Source of the DNA: Lepidodermella squamata
Lineage: Eukaryota > Gastrotricha
DNA: 64,000 nucleotides
Direction: 5' to 3'
Assembly (NCBI GenBank): GCA_047495785.1
Contig: JBLDXI010000001.1
Coordinates: forward strand, 3,472,001-3,536,000
A program made the position numbers and the translations under genes. Shown piece by piece: positions 22,791 through 35,400 of the stretch. The notes under the pieces are model-generated. The model ran no database searches, was not told the origin of the DNA, and saw only the letters and a list, made by a program, of their open reading frames with translations. Positions within the stretch are counted from its first letter, which is position 1. The number at the start of each line of letters is the position of its first letter.

Positions 22791-23816
22791 AATCAAATCA
22801 ATTTTAAAAGGACCTAGGACCTACCTCACTTTTGATGAAATGGTGTAAAACAAAAGTTGCTTCAGTAGTGTAGTCTCAGTGACTCCGTGACTCAGTGACG
22901 ACCATATTAAAACTGGTGTAATTTGATATCCCACGGAACTAATAGGTAAACCCCTACGACATACACTATCAAAAAAATAACCACCTATAACCTATAAATA
23001 ACTCGAAGTCTGGAATTCCTTCGCCGCTGGCAAGATCTCCAGGGAATGTGTCCATCATAAAACTGGGTGATGAATAGTGACAGCTTAAAATTTCAATCAA
23101 AATACCAGAAATAAGAGTTAGGAATTGATGATCCTTCAACGTATAACTCTCTGACGGAGAGACAAATCGACGCTTATTGAGTTGCCATCCCAGTCTATAC
23201 TCAAAACTCAACCCATCATGTGCTCACATTCAAAATTGACACCAACTTACGTCCCTGCAACGGGCATAATCTTGTGTAAGAAAGCAATAATGGCGTCTAC
23301 CTCATCGGCCCGAAATCTTTACTCGCACGATTAGCAAGTGCATCGAGAACTACAGTAGCGAAACAGTTACGAACGGTGAAAAAATCGATGTCTGCTCATG
23401 ATATTGATAAGAATTTTATTACTCATACAAAAATGATATCTTTGCTTCAGAAGAACTCACAGAGAAAAATTTAGAAGCAGTGCTCTCTTCACAAAACTTG
23501 CTGTTCACGTATGCCAGAAAATTAATCATATTCCACTCTCAAGTGGAAACTTCGGCTTTTCAAAAAAAATAAACTCAATCATTTTGATTTACAACCGAAT
23601 CCTGAACTCGTAGAATCTGAAAGCAGCTAAATGGAGTTTCATTCACACTGGAACATTCTTGACTAAATACAATCGATAACAAGAAAGTAGGGATTTCCAA
23701 CTTTTAATGCACCTCTACCAGATATCAGACAATAGTTTCATGTCGCAGAAGTAAATAAAAAACTTTGAAACTCAATCAAAACGATCAATCTCATCGAATT
23801 CGGAGAGAATAAGGGA
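22791..23816. other. Spacer without a recognisable gene
   Basis: AT-rich. An 80-residue minus-strand frame at 22969-23211 has no supporting features. The part next to 23816 is presumably the 3' UTR of the ALR gene. Confidence 0.4.
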
Positions 23817-24482
23817 TTAATCACACGAGCCATCCGGCCAACCATCTTTCCAGCGCTTTTCCACAAGCGAGCAGTCGTACATGGGCTTGCCAAGTTTAGC
23901 ATTCACTGAGTTGTGGGCTTCACATAGCCACCTCGAGAATTTCTGACGATTGCTGGTATCAGGAGGGTTAGCGCGAATTATCTTGACGAAGTCTTCTGCG
24001 CAATGATGGCATGGATAATATTTGCTAAATAAATTTATGAATTGTTTCATTTCCTGCTGCTGTTCTAGAGAAGGCGCATCTGGAAAATAGCCGGCCATCG
24101 AATGTAGCAGGCCCCAAGAAGCACGACCAAGTTCTTCGCGGTCCATCGGACATCCTCCATGCTGTGCTGCCATTCCTCTGGCACCTGAGGAAGTCGGTGG
24201 TCGTTGTTGCTGATTCTGATGTTGCTGTTTATTCACCCAATCATGAAATTCCTTGCATGCACGGCAAAAGGGATCATGCTGCGCCATGTTTTTCAAGCTC
24301 TCCATGTTGCTCTGACCAGGATTTTGATTGGGCCTTGACGTTGACGCAAAGGCAGTAAACGGCCTGAACTGAGTAAATGATGTCGATGGAACCAGACCGG
24401 GCCTAGCTCCCCCGCAGTTATACTCCTCTCTTCTTGCATCGCCAAGACCCTGATTGATTGGGCCGGGACGATTGAACGACAT
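23817..24482 (-). CDS. GFER: Augmenter of liver regeneration, FAD-linked sulfhydryl oxidase (Erv1 family)
   Basis: Single exon, 221 residues, ATG at 24482. The N-terminal 110 residues are low-complexity (Asn, Gln, Pro-rich) and hold the distal CxxC (FCRACKEF) found in long ALR forms. The Erv/ALR domain starts at CPMDREELGRASWGLLHSMA, with the FAD-proximal redox pair in YYPCHHCAEDF and the structural pair CEAH...MYDC spaced by 16 residues. WxxxHxxA is intact in WGLLHSMAG. In mitochondria the enzyme reoxidises MIA40/CHCHD4 in the intermembrane-space import relay, passing electrons to cytochrome c. All expected cysteines are present, so it should be active. Confidence 0.97.
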   Translation of the reverse strand: MSFNRPGPINQGLGDARREEYNCGGARPGLVPSTSFTQFRPFTAFASTSRPNQNPGQSNMESLKNMAQHDPFCRACKEFHDWVNKQQHQNQQQRPPTSSGARGMAAQHGGCPMDREELGRASWGLLHSMAGYFPDAPSLEQQQEMKQFINLFSKYYPCHHCAEDFVKIIRANPPDTSNRQKFSRWLCEAHNSVNAKLGKPMYDCSLVEKRWKDGWPDGSCD

Positions 24483-25775
24483 CTTTATAACAAAAACTAT
24501 ATAGAGAGCATAGAAGTCAGAGATACCGAGTCACAAGATTCACAAGGTAAAATGCGTCGAAAGTTGGTTAACCAGCCGGCTGTCCCCAGATTGCGAAGCT
24601 GAACCCCCTTGTAATAGTAAATGAAAAAGCTATACAATAATTTCCTTTATCACAAGACAAAAAACAAACGAGCAATAAAAATTTAGCCTCACTAAGCTCG
24701 CGAGCTCCTAAACCCAGTTCCTAAAATCGGATTCAGACAAACCGATCAATGTAATATATTTTACATTTTCCAGCTTATCAATAGAGCAAGACTGCTATAG
24801 CTTGTTCAAGTTGAGCGGAATTCTCTTCCGGCATTAACTAGAGTTTTTAGCCCGGCGGCAACAGAGACCAGGAAGTCGGAACAAAATCCATCGATTTTCG
24901 ATGACGAGTGCAATGCGTTTTTCGGATCGGGTCGCCCATAACAACGAACGCATGCCTTAATTTTTGATTTTTTAATTTAGGTTTGATTAAATATTAAAGT
25001 TTCGAAAATACTCATATGCGTAAAAAAATGTGAAACATTTAACCCGCTAAAGTTTAAAAATATGGTTACCAAGCAGCAGCGTCGTTAGTGGATGGATCTC
25101 CCAGAACATCCTCCTTTTCTTCGCTTGAGTCCGCAAACGAATATCGAAACGTTTTTTCGTGTGGAAATACTGCTGTACATGCTATTAGAAATGCATAATC
25201 AATGGATAGCGATGTCATTTGAGCAAGACATTTAAGCAACTCAATGTCAGAGTTGCAATCGAAGTCGAGTCTTGTAGCGAGGCGGCACTCGCACTACTGG
25301 CAGCCGCAGCCTCAGAATATCGTAATCCGACAGCGGTTGCCATTTTTTTCATGTGCGGAGAAGCCAAAGTGAAACATTCATGTAGACAGGGGCAGAATTA
25401 GGCCAGGGAGCGAGGGAGCGAGACTTTTGAGCCCATTTAATTAAAGATTGGTTAGCGACTTCTGTCTATTTCCCACTGTCCCTTTCCTGTAATTTGTCTA
25501 TTGTTTGATCTAATGTTTGATGTTCCGCGGTGTTAAAGATTTGATCATTTGAAAAGATTTATCTAGAACTTACCTGCAGGAAAATCAAGGATACTTGTTT
25601 CTGGTCCTGGAATGCTTTGTACACACATTTACGTCACATGATTTAGAGTGGAATCATTCATTAGCAGTTGCCTTAGGGCGCTTGCCATTTCATGATCCAG
25701 AACTGCGTATTTATATTTACACGTAAAACCGCTGATAAATTTGGTACGATACTCATGGGGCGAATTAGAATAGTT
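24483..25775. other. Spacer upstream of the ALR gene
   Basis: No recognisable gene or RNA. A 60-residue plus-strand frame at 25219-25401 has no support. Confidence 0.4.
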
Positions 25776-27022
25776 TTGGGTGTGCCAACTGCACCTACTA
25801 AAAATGAGGTTCCAGCACTAAATTTGAAAGTGACTCGCACTAATCCTATTTAACACTAAATAAGCAACTCTAACACTAAATATACAAAGCCACCACCTAA
25901 TTCGCAGATAGGAATGCCATCGTGCCGCTCTAGCGAGGCCGCTGGAGAGCGCAGTTACTTCGAGGATCTGCCAATCGACCTTGGCCCTATTCCATATCCC
26001 CTATCCCCAATCAATCAACCGTAAACACTTGCTTTTTCATACTTGGACACTGCAGATTTGGTGGTAATATCTGCGGCTAATCGCAAGCAGGGTCAGGCGT
26101 CACTTGTAGGTCAAAGGTCAAAAGTTTGCTAAGCCGTAAAAAATGTGCGCATATGCAAATAAGGCAGGATGTTGACATTTAAGTTACGTTGGGAGGGCCT
26201 GTTTTAGGAGGGACTCATTGCCAGGCTACCTTAGTCATGGGCAAATACAACTATTTTATGCTTGGCTACTACAGCCACTCCCTTCCTGCTAAAACGAGAC
26301 GTGGCAAACCATTTCAGTACTATCCCTATCGTGTGCATTTCAAAAGGTGAAAGCTGACTGTGATCACTATGGCGCAACACCTAACCTTCAAACAAAGACT
26401 GTGACGTCTCAGTTAGCTATATCTAATTACTCTTGAAGCTAATAAGTTTCAAAGTTTCGGATAAAGCCCTTACTGCCACTCAGGGTCCCACCATGATGGT
26501 CCCTCGTAAAAAACCAATGGCGGCGTTCCGTAGCAGAGCTGTATGCAGTGAGCAACTTGTCAATTCTCAATCGAAAGGGTGTGTCATAAAGTGATGCTAA
26601 TCTCAACAACATGGCTCATTTGCATAATTTGCATTATTTTTAAGTCCGTATTTCTCTTAAAGTTATGCAAGCGAGCCTAAAATCGCGGGTGCATCATATC
26701 CTAATCCTGACTCCTTAACATTTCTCGGAACCGTAAACCTATGCCCACCTTCAGCACTATAAAAGTGGCTTTAGCTGCCGGTAATACGGACTACGGTGAA
26801 AACCTAGTCATGCTTCGTCTGAGGGCGCGTGGTTGAGTATGCCCGAGAGCCTCGCCTGGGATTAACAGCAGTAATAGGCACTGAATGCTGATATTTAGTG
26901 CTGGAACTCACATTTAGGTGCCCAAATGATTTAGTGCGAGCTGTTTGCAAATTAGGTAAACGCACTCTCAAATTTAGTGCTGGAACCTCATTTTAGGTGG
27001 TGCACTTATTTAGACCCAATAG
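25776..27022. mobile_element. Element F, about 1.25 kb with long terminal inverted repeats
   Basis: Sequence around 25776-25845 is repeated in inverse around 26950-27022, including a perfect 23-bp match (25805-25827 against 26968-26990; core GAGGTTCCAGCACTAAATTT). A second, internal inverted pair based on GCACTAAAT lies at about 25840-25875 and 26866-26935. The interior has no long open frame, so if it is a DNA transposon it is non-autonomous. Exact ends and target duplication are not clear. Confidence 0.65.
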
Positions 27023-27334
27023 TTTTGGCTCGAAAATTTATTTCTTCATCAACTCAGATTTTATGTAAGGATACATGTAATGCATAGTAAGTATTACATT
27101 CCATATTTACAATTGATACCTGCTATTATATATATTGACACATGACGAGAATCTCGCAACAATTTATAGCTATAAGTATAAGGCATCATCATCATCATGA
27201 AACCATAGTCTCAACCCAGTTATTTGCAACGATATTTCGATTAGATAATTATAAAAAAGGCTGACTGCGATGACGGGCAGCGTTAGGGAGGTATTGAAAC
27301 GAGCACGAGCTCCACGCTTCGATGCTGATGACTA

Positions 27335-29166
27335 CTACGCTGGGTAAACCAGTTGTTCCTCGCAAACGTGCTCATCTTTCTTCCCGTCAACTATAAGTAG
27401 CACAGCAGGCAAGATAAGAAGCAAAACGCCGATCCAGGCCAGTATAAAGCCCCAGCCGCAAGAAATCGAAGCCATAACTTGCGGCCAAATCGACGAGTGA
27501 ACTTCACGCGTCATTTCACCCGTAATCGTTACGTTTTTCTGATGAGAAGGTGTGCTGTACAAGTTAGGAGCTTGGGTAACTCTTTTAGAACTACTGCCAA
27601 CTTGAGAAGTTTTTCGCGTTGAAAAATAAATAGATGAAAATTTGGTTGACTGTGTATAAGGGCGAGGTGTTGTTTTGGCGCCTTGAAGCCAGGCATAAGC
27701 CGCTGTATCCGAGGAAGCTGTGGCGTACAGACGTTGGCGGTGCAAAATTGACACTTCGAACAAAAACCGGGCTGACCAAAACAGCAAACACGACGCAAGG
27801 ATGAATGCTGAATAATAATAACAAATCAATAGACGTAATCGCGAATTCTCTATCGGTCTTACCTGCGGCTAGGAGAAGACCTGTACATGTTTTGTAAAGC
27901 CGCCACTTCGAAATATTGTCGGTATCCATTTTGAAGGCGATGCACAAAACGATGAATGCACTGATTGCAATTAAAATTGCTGCTCCATATAGGCCTCCGC
28001 AAATTTGAATCCAACCTAAAAATGCGCAAAACAAGGCTTAGAATCAAAGGCGCGAAAATATGAATATAATACTTTTCTGAAAAATCGGCCAGAATTGGCA
28101 TCGAATGTCGGTCATTTCACCCGACTTTCGGTTGAGAAAACCGTGGCAGAACTCGAAAAATCCATAACGATAAAAAGTTGTGCCCAGCGGTGAGTTTGGC
28201 TGGTCGAAGCGGCCCAGCCATTCGGAGGTAACGGCAGCGATGAAGAGGCACACCAGTGAAAGGAAGACTATTAGCGCCGCGCCAACCTTATAAAGTTGAA
28301 AAAAGCCAACAGATTTTCAAACGCAAATCGAATTCAAGAAACAAGTGACTTCGCAACTAAGAGAGACGTAAAATAAAGAGTTTGGACCTTTTAGACCCAC
28401 CTTATCAGGCTCAGCCTTAATTTATCAAATGAAATTCAGATTATAAGTTCCTGAGCTGTATTTGAGACTAAGGTATATTAGTTCGAAAACTTATAGCTTG
28501 GGAATCAGTTCATTTTCCTAGATCGTAGTCATTCAAGTTTCCCTACTTGGGAAAACAATGAAACGGAAGTACCTGAAAGCACTGGTCTAAGATTTTGAAA
28601 TTCTATTTTTCCTAGGCTTCGTAAATACAGCAATATACCTATTAATCAATCATTTTGGAAGTTGAAATAATCTAATGAATGAAAGGTGTCGAAATTACGA
28701 AGACATACCTTTGCAGGGCGATAAGTTTTGATGGTGATGATCTTGGCGATAGGTGCACTTGTGTTAGCCGGCATCATGCCAGAGTGATCATCCTGATGAT
28801 TATTCTCATCATGTGCCGCCAGCAGCGCTGTATCTTTAGTAACTGTCGAGTCGTTGTTACCCGCCTCTAACAAGAGCTTGCTATCTTTTTCTAACATATT
28901 TAACGTACAAGCCGATGTGGAACTCGCAGTGTTACTGTTGTTCGCAGCTGTAATAACAATATAGTAGGTTCGGCTTGTTTTTTGTTCGTATTTTATTTGT
29001 TATTACCTTTCGGCTTCGCGGCGTTGTTATTTTTCGAGGTAGTTTGACCAGCGGGTTTTTTACGGTAGGCAGCAGGCTGCTCATCATCATCGTCGCAATT
29101 TATGCCGTTATTGTGAGCCGGCAATAGCAGCAAGCTCGGCGCACTTCCCGTGCCCGATTCATCCAT
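27335..29166 (-). CDS. Claudin-like four-pass membrane protein
   Basis: Five exons (29166-29007, 28947-28709, 28286-28073, 28015-27863, 27807-27335) with consistent phases give 412 residues. The first 133 are hydrophilic, Asp/Asn/Lys-rich and presumably cytoplasmic. Four membrane segments follow: ALIVFLSLVCLFIAAV, YGAAILIAISAFIVLCIAF, LLLAAAFILASCLLFWSARF and FILAWIGVLLLILPAVLLIV. The first loop holds a claudin/PMP22-type W and two Cys (SEWLGRF, then FCHGFLN and IRCQFW). The second loop is long and Thr/Ser-rich with a possible N-glycosylation site (NVT). A non-coding first exon may end with the donor at 29423. It fits the claudin/PMP22 superfamily broadly; the subfamily is unknown. The start is the first in-frame ATG after an acceptor, so an upstream coding exon is possible. 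Confidence 0.75.
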
Positions 29167-29214
29167 AGCATCCACGATACTTTGGTAACTTTGATTGCTC
29201 CTAGAATGTACCAA

Positions 29215-32200
29215 TCAATTTGGGACAAATATACGAAAAGCAAAAATCAGCCGTTATTGTAATGATAATTGCAAGCAGGCGATGAAATTAATCTAAAATA
29301 TGGTCATGCTGAGACATCGGATACGGATGGTTGATTTTCCGTATTTTGATAACGATAAAAATCCCGCTATTATTTGTTTAGGTATTTTGCTCAATGATCG
29401 CCGAAATAAAAGCTTGAACTTACATTGTGCAGCTGATTATTATTTACCGATAAATAATTTTCGCCGCCGGTAAAAAAGACACGACCGATTTTTCGCGCGG
29501 GTGTTACGCTAGGTAGCGCATTCTCCGATTGAGGTAAACTATCTCTGATTAGCGATTTTTATTGGCGATGGCCGAAAAATAGGAACTGCGGTACTATATA
29601 CAGCGGATGAGCAGCTTCTAACCGTGTATATAGCTTGCGAAAATCAAAACAAAATATTTATAGACAAAGTGCTTGAAGCACGCCAGTCTTGACGTGCTGC
29701 ATAAATAGCAGCTAGCGCTAATATATTTATTATTATTGTTCAAAATATTACTACGTGACTCTTCTATATGTAAAGGAGGGGCGCCAAAAAATCATCTCTG
29801 GTGCCTATATACATACACAAGCATCAATACCTAATAATGTGTATCAAGGTGCTTCAGATTTATTCCAAACTGCCCGCGCTTTTGCGCGCATATATCATGC
29901 GTGTTGTAAAACCTGCGCGATTGGAAAAAACCACCACCACCACATCGGTGATGAGCTGCTGCTGGCGGAAAAAGTAGCTACTATAATAAATGTTGAGTGC
30001 GCACGTGCGCGATTTTTTCTTGCGTTATGCGCGAAAAAAGTGCGTAACATACATTTCGGACACGGGTTAACGATGCGCTCGCGCAGGTGGTATCAGCAGT
30101 ATCAGCCCCGGGTGCAACACAACAATCCATTAGACTCATTTACCACCTTCGTCGAATTGACAACTACTAGTGGCAAAAAACGCCACGGATTTTTTTCCGC
30201 AGAAAAACGGGGTGTCCATCATGGGCTAGCTCTACGCAGCTGGAGGTGTATAACAACGAAGGAAGTGTTGTGTCAATATACAGTCGAAAAAAATGATGGG
30301 AGCCATTATATTATTATTCACTCTGTGATGAAATAAAAGACGCATGTCCTTTTGTTTGCTTCAAAGAAAAATAGGCGCCCATATTTCGCCCCATATATCG
30401 CATGCAATTAGGGGGCTGCAGAAGGACACTAGAAAATCTCGATGAGGCGTGAAATAGGCTAAGGTAATACTGAAGAAGACAGCCGCATCATATCCTATAA
30501 ATGGAGAGTGAATTAGGAAAAATGAATAGAATAAATTATCTATTTATCACACAAATAATACGGAAATAATTCCCGTGAAAGGTAGGGGGATAATTGATGG
30601 GAGATAGGAATAAAATAGGTGTTATGAATTATTCCTTTTTACAGCCAAATAATAGCAGTTAGATATAATAATAGAATTTTCGAGTCTACAGTGACTCCTT
30701 AATAAATCAGATTCGGGCGTTTAGTCATTAAAGGAATTAGGTTGAAAGTGACGCCGACTTTGATCGATTTAGGATATAAAAAGGATCTGGTGGTGTAATC
30801 TATCGCGCATCTTCGATTGTGCACGGCCCCAGCAGCTTGTTTCACGCTCCTGTAGCAAAATATACAAACCTATCATCGTTTCGCGGTATATTTCGCGTTT
30901 ATATATAATAGAAAATTGGCGAGCATATATGCAACTAGCAATTTGCCAATAATAATTTCTACGCCACGTGAATAAGAGATTGAAAAATGGTATAATAGAA
31001 ATAGTTTGTCTCGTAATAAGAGCAACAAATATAATTCTATTGATGAAAAAATAGCATTTTAAAAAGAAAAACGTGGCCCGACAAAACAGCATTTAATTGA
31101 CTAATTATTGACGGTCAAAAGGCGCGCACAAAAATGTTTAAGGTGGATATATGGGCCATGTTTTTGACAACGTCATTTATTTTTTGCGCCGCAAAAATCG
31201 AGCGCAGTAAAAAGAACGAGCAGACACACACGCGTCCAAGTCATACGCATAAAATGATCCTGTTTGATATACACACCATACATCAGGATGCGATACGGTG
31301 GCGCTCGACAAGTATGTTTACAGTTATATTACAGCTGCTGTACAAGATAGCCAGCCAGAGTATATATATATATCTATACGCGAGCGGAAATAACAAGATG
31401 CCGCATGGTATTATTATTATTCGGCAAATACACATCATAAAAAGTTCGGATATTTTTTGTATCTCAAGCTCGACGGGGTACTCTAAGATAGCAGATTAAA
31501 GATGCGGATCAAGTTCATAATTTACGATCCTCAATTCTAGTGCTTATAAGAGAGGAACATTATCCAAATACAGATGAAACAGTAGTCTATAGGACAATGA
31601 GGTTCTTTTCTTCACTCTTTTATATCAGGAAAACTCGAAATTCCAGGCTAATTTTCATTATCGAAAAGGTCCGATGGTAACAAATTCACCGACTGCAGTT
31701 ATACAGGTGTCAAAAATGAATTTATTTACTCAATAAAAAACTCGATAGGTAATTTTCCATTTTATTTTTTGTTTGGTTCATCATTTTTTTACACATATAT
31801 TGCGCCATGTATACGCCATTTGTCATATCACCGCAAAAACCGGCCCTTATTTATACATAATCTTACATTACGAAAAGATCAGTCCAGGTGCGTGCAAACA
31901 ATAATTCACCATCCATTATCATCGCAATTTCTATTCAACAATTTGTCGCATATTTTTTGTAATCATATTGCAGGTGTGAATATAACGATGATGGTAATAT
32001 TCGAAAAATAATATTTCTGTAAAAGACTAATGCGCTCGCCGAAAAAAGATCAAGCCGTCAGCAATAAAATAGTCCGTTTTTGTTCATTGAAATCGCAAAG
32101 CAATATTTTCCATTGAAAACAAAGCAAACTTATATAGTGTATACGCGTTTGTTGAATATCATATAACAGCAGCAGCAGAACCAATAAAACGACGGCCTGG

Positions 32201-32425
32201 TGGGCTGGAAAAATATCATGATCCAGCTTCGAATTATGTAGTTAACAATAAACGGCTGGGTATATATAAGAATTTGTTTAGCAGAATTTTCCGAGAAACC
32301 GCATAGATGAAACGTTAGAAATAAAATACTTTTTTCAATGCATTTTTTGTTTGTTTTTAAAGCTGATGGCAAAAACATTGCGAGTATGGAATGCACAAAG
32401 GAATAGCCATATAACAAATTCACTT
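29215..32425. other. Gene-poor 3.2-kb spacer
   Basis: Between the claudin-like gene and the 3' end of the phospholipase gene. It has AT-rich and trinucleotide (ATT) runs and several open frames up to 193 residues (29755-30336, no ATG start), none with recognisable domains or codon character. It may contain regulatory DNA for the claudin-like gene. I see no RNA gene. Confidence 0.4.
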
Positions 32426-35400
32426 TCATGCAATAGTCACTTGAACAAGCAACGCCGAGCAGGATGAATTTTCCGAATCCAGCCGAATGTAACGGAAGCC
32501 TATAGGAAAATTGATTAAAACCCTCTTCATTATTTTTTTTTATTTTTCTTACCTGGTCGAATGAGCCTAACAGGTAGCGTATATTGCGCGATAAAATTGT
32601 TTCGACTTAGCGCCGAATTTTCATCCATTACAATGAACCGCATGATAGCAATTTCGGGCCGCGTGATTTTAAACGTGAAAGCATCGTTCCAAATCGGGTT
32701 GAAGCCGTTGTTGTTGACAACGGTTGTCCGGTAACGGGCGTGATCTTCCATCGCCCCGTACACTCGAACGATGACGTAAGGATCGAGAATGTCCTTGACG
32801 TTTTGATCGTCAACTTTGCCTAGTTGGTAACCACTGATGATTTGAACCCTGACAGTCATGGGCGGCGATTGAGGTGGGTGGAATTGTTTCAGCACATAGC
32901 CACTGATGCCGTTGTCTAGGAAGAAACCGCTGTACATTTTGAAGTATTTATCCGGCGTTTGGAAGTTGAGCGCGACCAGTTGGCAACCGGTAACCAGGCC
33001 GGGTATCGGGTTGTAGTTGCCCGAGTTGGTTCGAAGACCGGCCGGGTAAACGCGGACGAAATACTTGTCGGTATGCTCGATCAGCTTTTTCGAGCTTTCT
33101 TGAGCCAGTTCTATCAAATCACTCTCGACTAGGGATGATACAGCTGCGAACGGAACTGAAAAGAACAATTTAGAAAAATTAAAATTCCATGATACCGAAT
33201 GAAATTTCAGCAGCGATAGAAAATTCATTCGACTAAAATAAATTATGCATTCGTCAAATAAAAAAATCCAAGATCAAGTTAAAATAAAAGTTTCAGAAAA
33301 TTTAGATAAATAAATAAAATCCAAAATCCAGACTCACTCTCAGCAGAACCTTTGGTTGAGCTCTTGTGAAAAAATGACGAACCTTTTTGGTGAAATGAAT
33401 TTCGAAGTTGTGAATATTCATACTGATCTTCAGAAATTTTAGAAAAATATCAGCTTAAACCCTAGGTTGAACCTTTAGCTAGAACATCCTAAATAAAATG
33501 CCCAATAGGTCCAAAAGGTCCAAAAGGTTCAAAAGGCATATTTCCGCGCATGGAAATCGTTTTCCAAAACTTACGCGGCTTCGAAGATCCTTCACTCAGT
33601 TTCGGCATAGAAGCAGACGGTATCGCCGTGATATCGGACAGCTCCTTCGCAGTTTTCTCCTTTTCCGCCTTCCCAACAGCGGCAGAAACTTCGTTGGCTG
33701 ATGGCGGGGGTGCTTGGTCTATCGAATTCGTCGGCGCGTATTCAGCTTCTTCACCTGACCCTACTGTCGAGTAGTGCTTCGACAACGACGGATGAACCTT
33801 GAGAATTTTGCCCTTGATGAGAAATTTGTACTTGAGCTCTTCGGGCGACAGCATCCGCGACGGGTCGCTAGGGTCGGCCAGCGACGTGCACAACGAATCG
33901 CCGAATATCTGCTTCATATGCTCGGCCATGCGGCGCTGTTGCGCGGTGGAGCAGTGGTTTTCTATCGAAACAACGACCGGATAGGGAGTGGTGATGAAAG
34001 CAGTAGTTTTAATTGCTTGGATGACATCACGGAATAGCAGAACTGATGTCAGAGTTCGACCATGCGTGACGATTGGCTCGCCGTTGTCACCGTCCCAACT
34101 GTCAACTGAGAATTTCAAAAAATAATAAAAATTTTGAACAAATTGAAAATTAAATTGGGTAAGGTTTAAAATTTGAAAATTCTATTTCATCAAATACTTG
34201 AACCGCTGCTTAATCAAATAAAATTTAAAACTGGAATAGAAACTGAAATTTGAAATTTTCACGGAAATCGAAATTTTTTCATTTTTAAAAAAATGCAAGA
34301 TTGAAATCGATTACCCTAAACAAGTAACTATTCTTAGAATAAAATGTTCCGAAGTATTTGAAGAATTTACTTTCAACACATCGGCATCCTTTGTTGAGCG
34401 ATGCGATGTAGCCATTGGTACTGCTTTCGCCGGTCAGCTGGTTGCCAATGAGGTAAGTGTTATGGGACGAAAATATCCAGTAAGAAGTCAACGGCTGGGA
34501 CATGTCCTGATAAATCACCGTCGCCTCGGGTTTTATCAAAGCATTATCCTCTGACATTATGTACGACCGGAATCCTTCATAACTCAGCAAATCCGACCCA
34601 CGCATCGATACACTCAATTCGTGGCGGCGCATGAGCTTTTCAATGGCGGCTGTTTGCAAAAATTGCTTCTGATGGGCGCTGAGGAAGGCTGAAAAGTTGG
34701 ACATGTTCAGGTATTCATCGCTTCCTTTTTGAGCCTTGTAAATATTTTCTATCTCAACGCAGTGGTATAGGATTTTGACGAATTGAAGGAATTCGCGCCG
34801 GTCAAGATGCCCATCACGATCGGCATCCGAACTGCCCTGTTCGACCATTTTGAACAAATCTCTGACGTAGTGCCGGTCCAAATTAAGGTGGAGGCGTTTC
34901 AGAAGATTGCAGACTTCATCGACTGATAAACGCCCGTCGCCATTGACGTCCGCCAATTGGAAGTAACATTGCGCTATACTACAAAATAAAATAAAATAAA
35001 TGAATGTAAAATAAAATGAGTAAACTGATCGTAGCCGCATCGTACACACATCGTAGTTTTTTTTCGGTGAACTACGATGTTGCTACGGTGTTGTTTTAGC
35101 GCATCGTAGCATTTTAAAAATCGAAAATGTGCGCAAAACTTTATTATTTCATGCTTTGATTGCTGCTATTGGTCAACCACATTGATAAGAATGTCCTCAC
35201 CAAAAAGCATCGCGATATGTCACGTGATCATTTTCTGATAAATGGCTGATTTCAGCTTCGAGGTTTTTAATCGAATGGGTTAACTTTTTCGTTTGTCCGA
35301 ATCATCTGATGACCTCATCTTTGGTACAAATGATGTCCCGGGAGTGGGCTATCCAGCAAAACTAACCTCGTCCAGTTTGGATTCTCCGTCGGGGCGCGCC

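Noticed and set aside
29755-30336. 193-residue plus-strand open frame
   Set aside because: It begins at GTG with no ATG, has no recognisable domain, lies in a low-complexity spacer and has no splice or poly(A) context. Open frames of this size can arise by chance.
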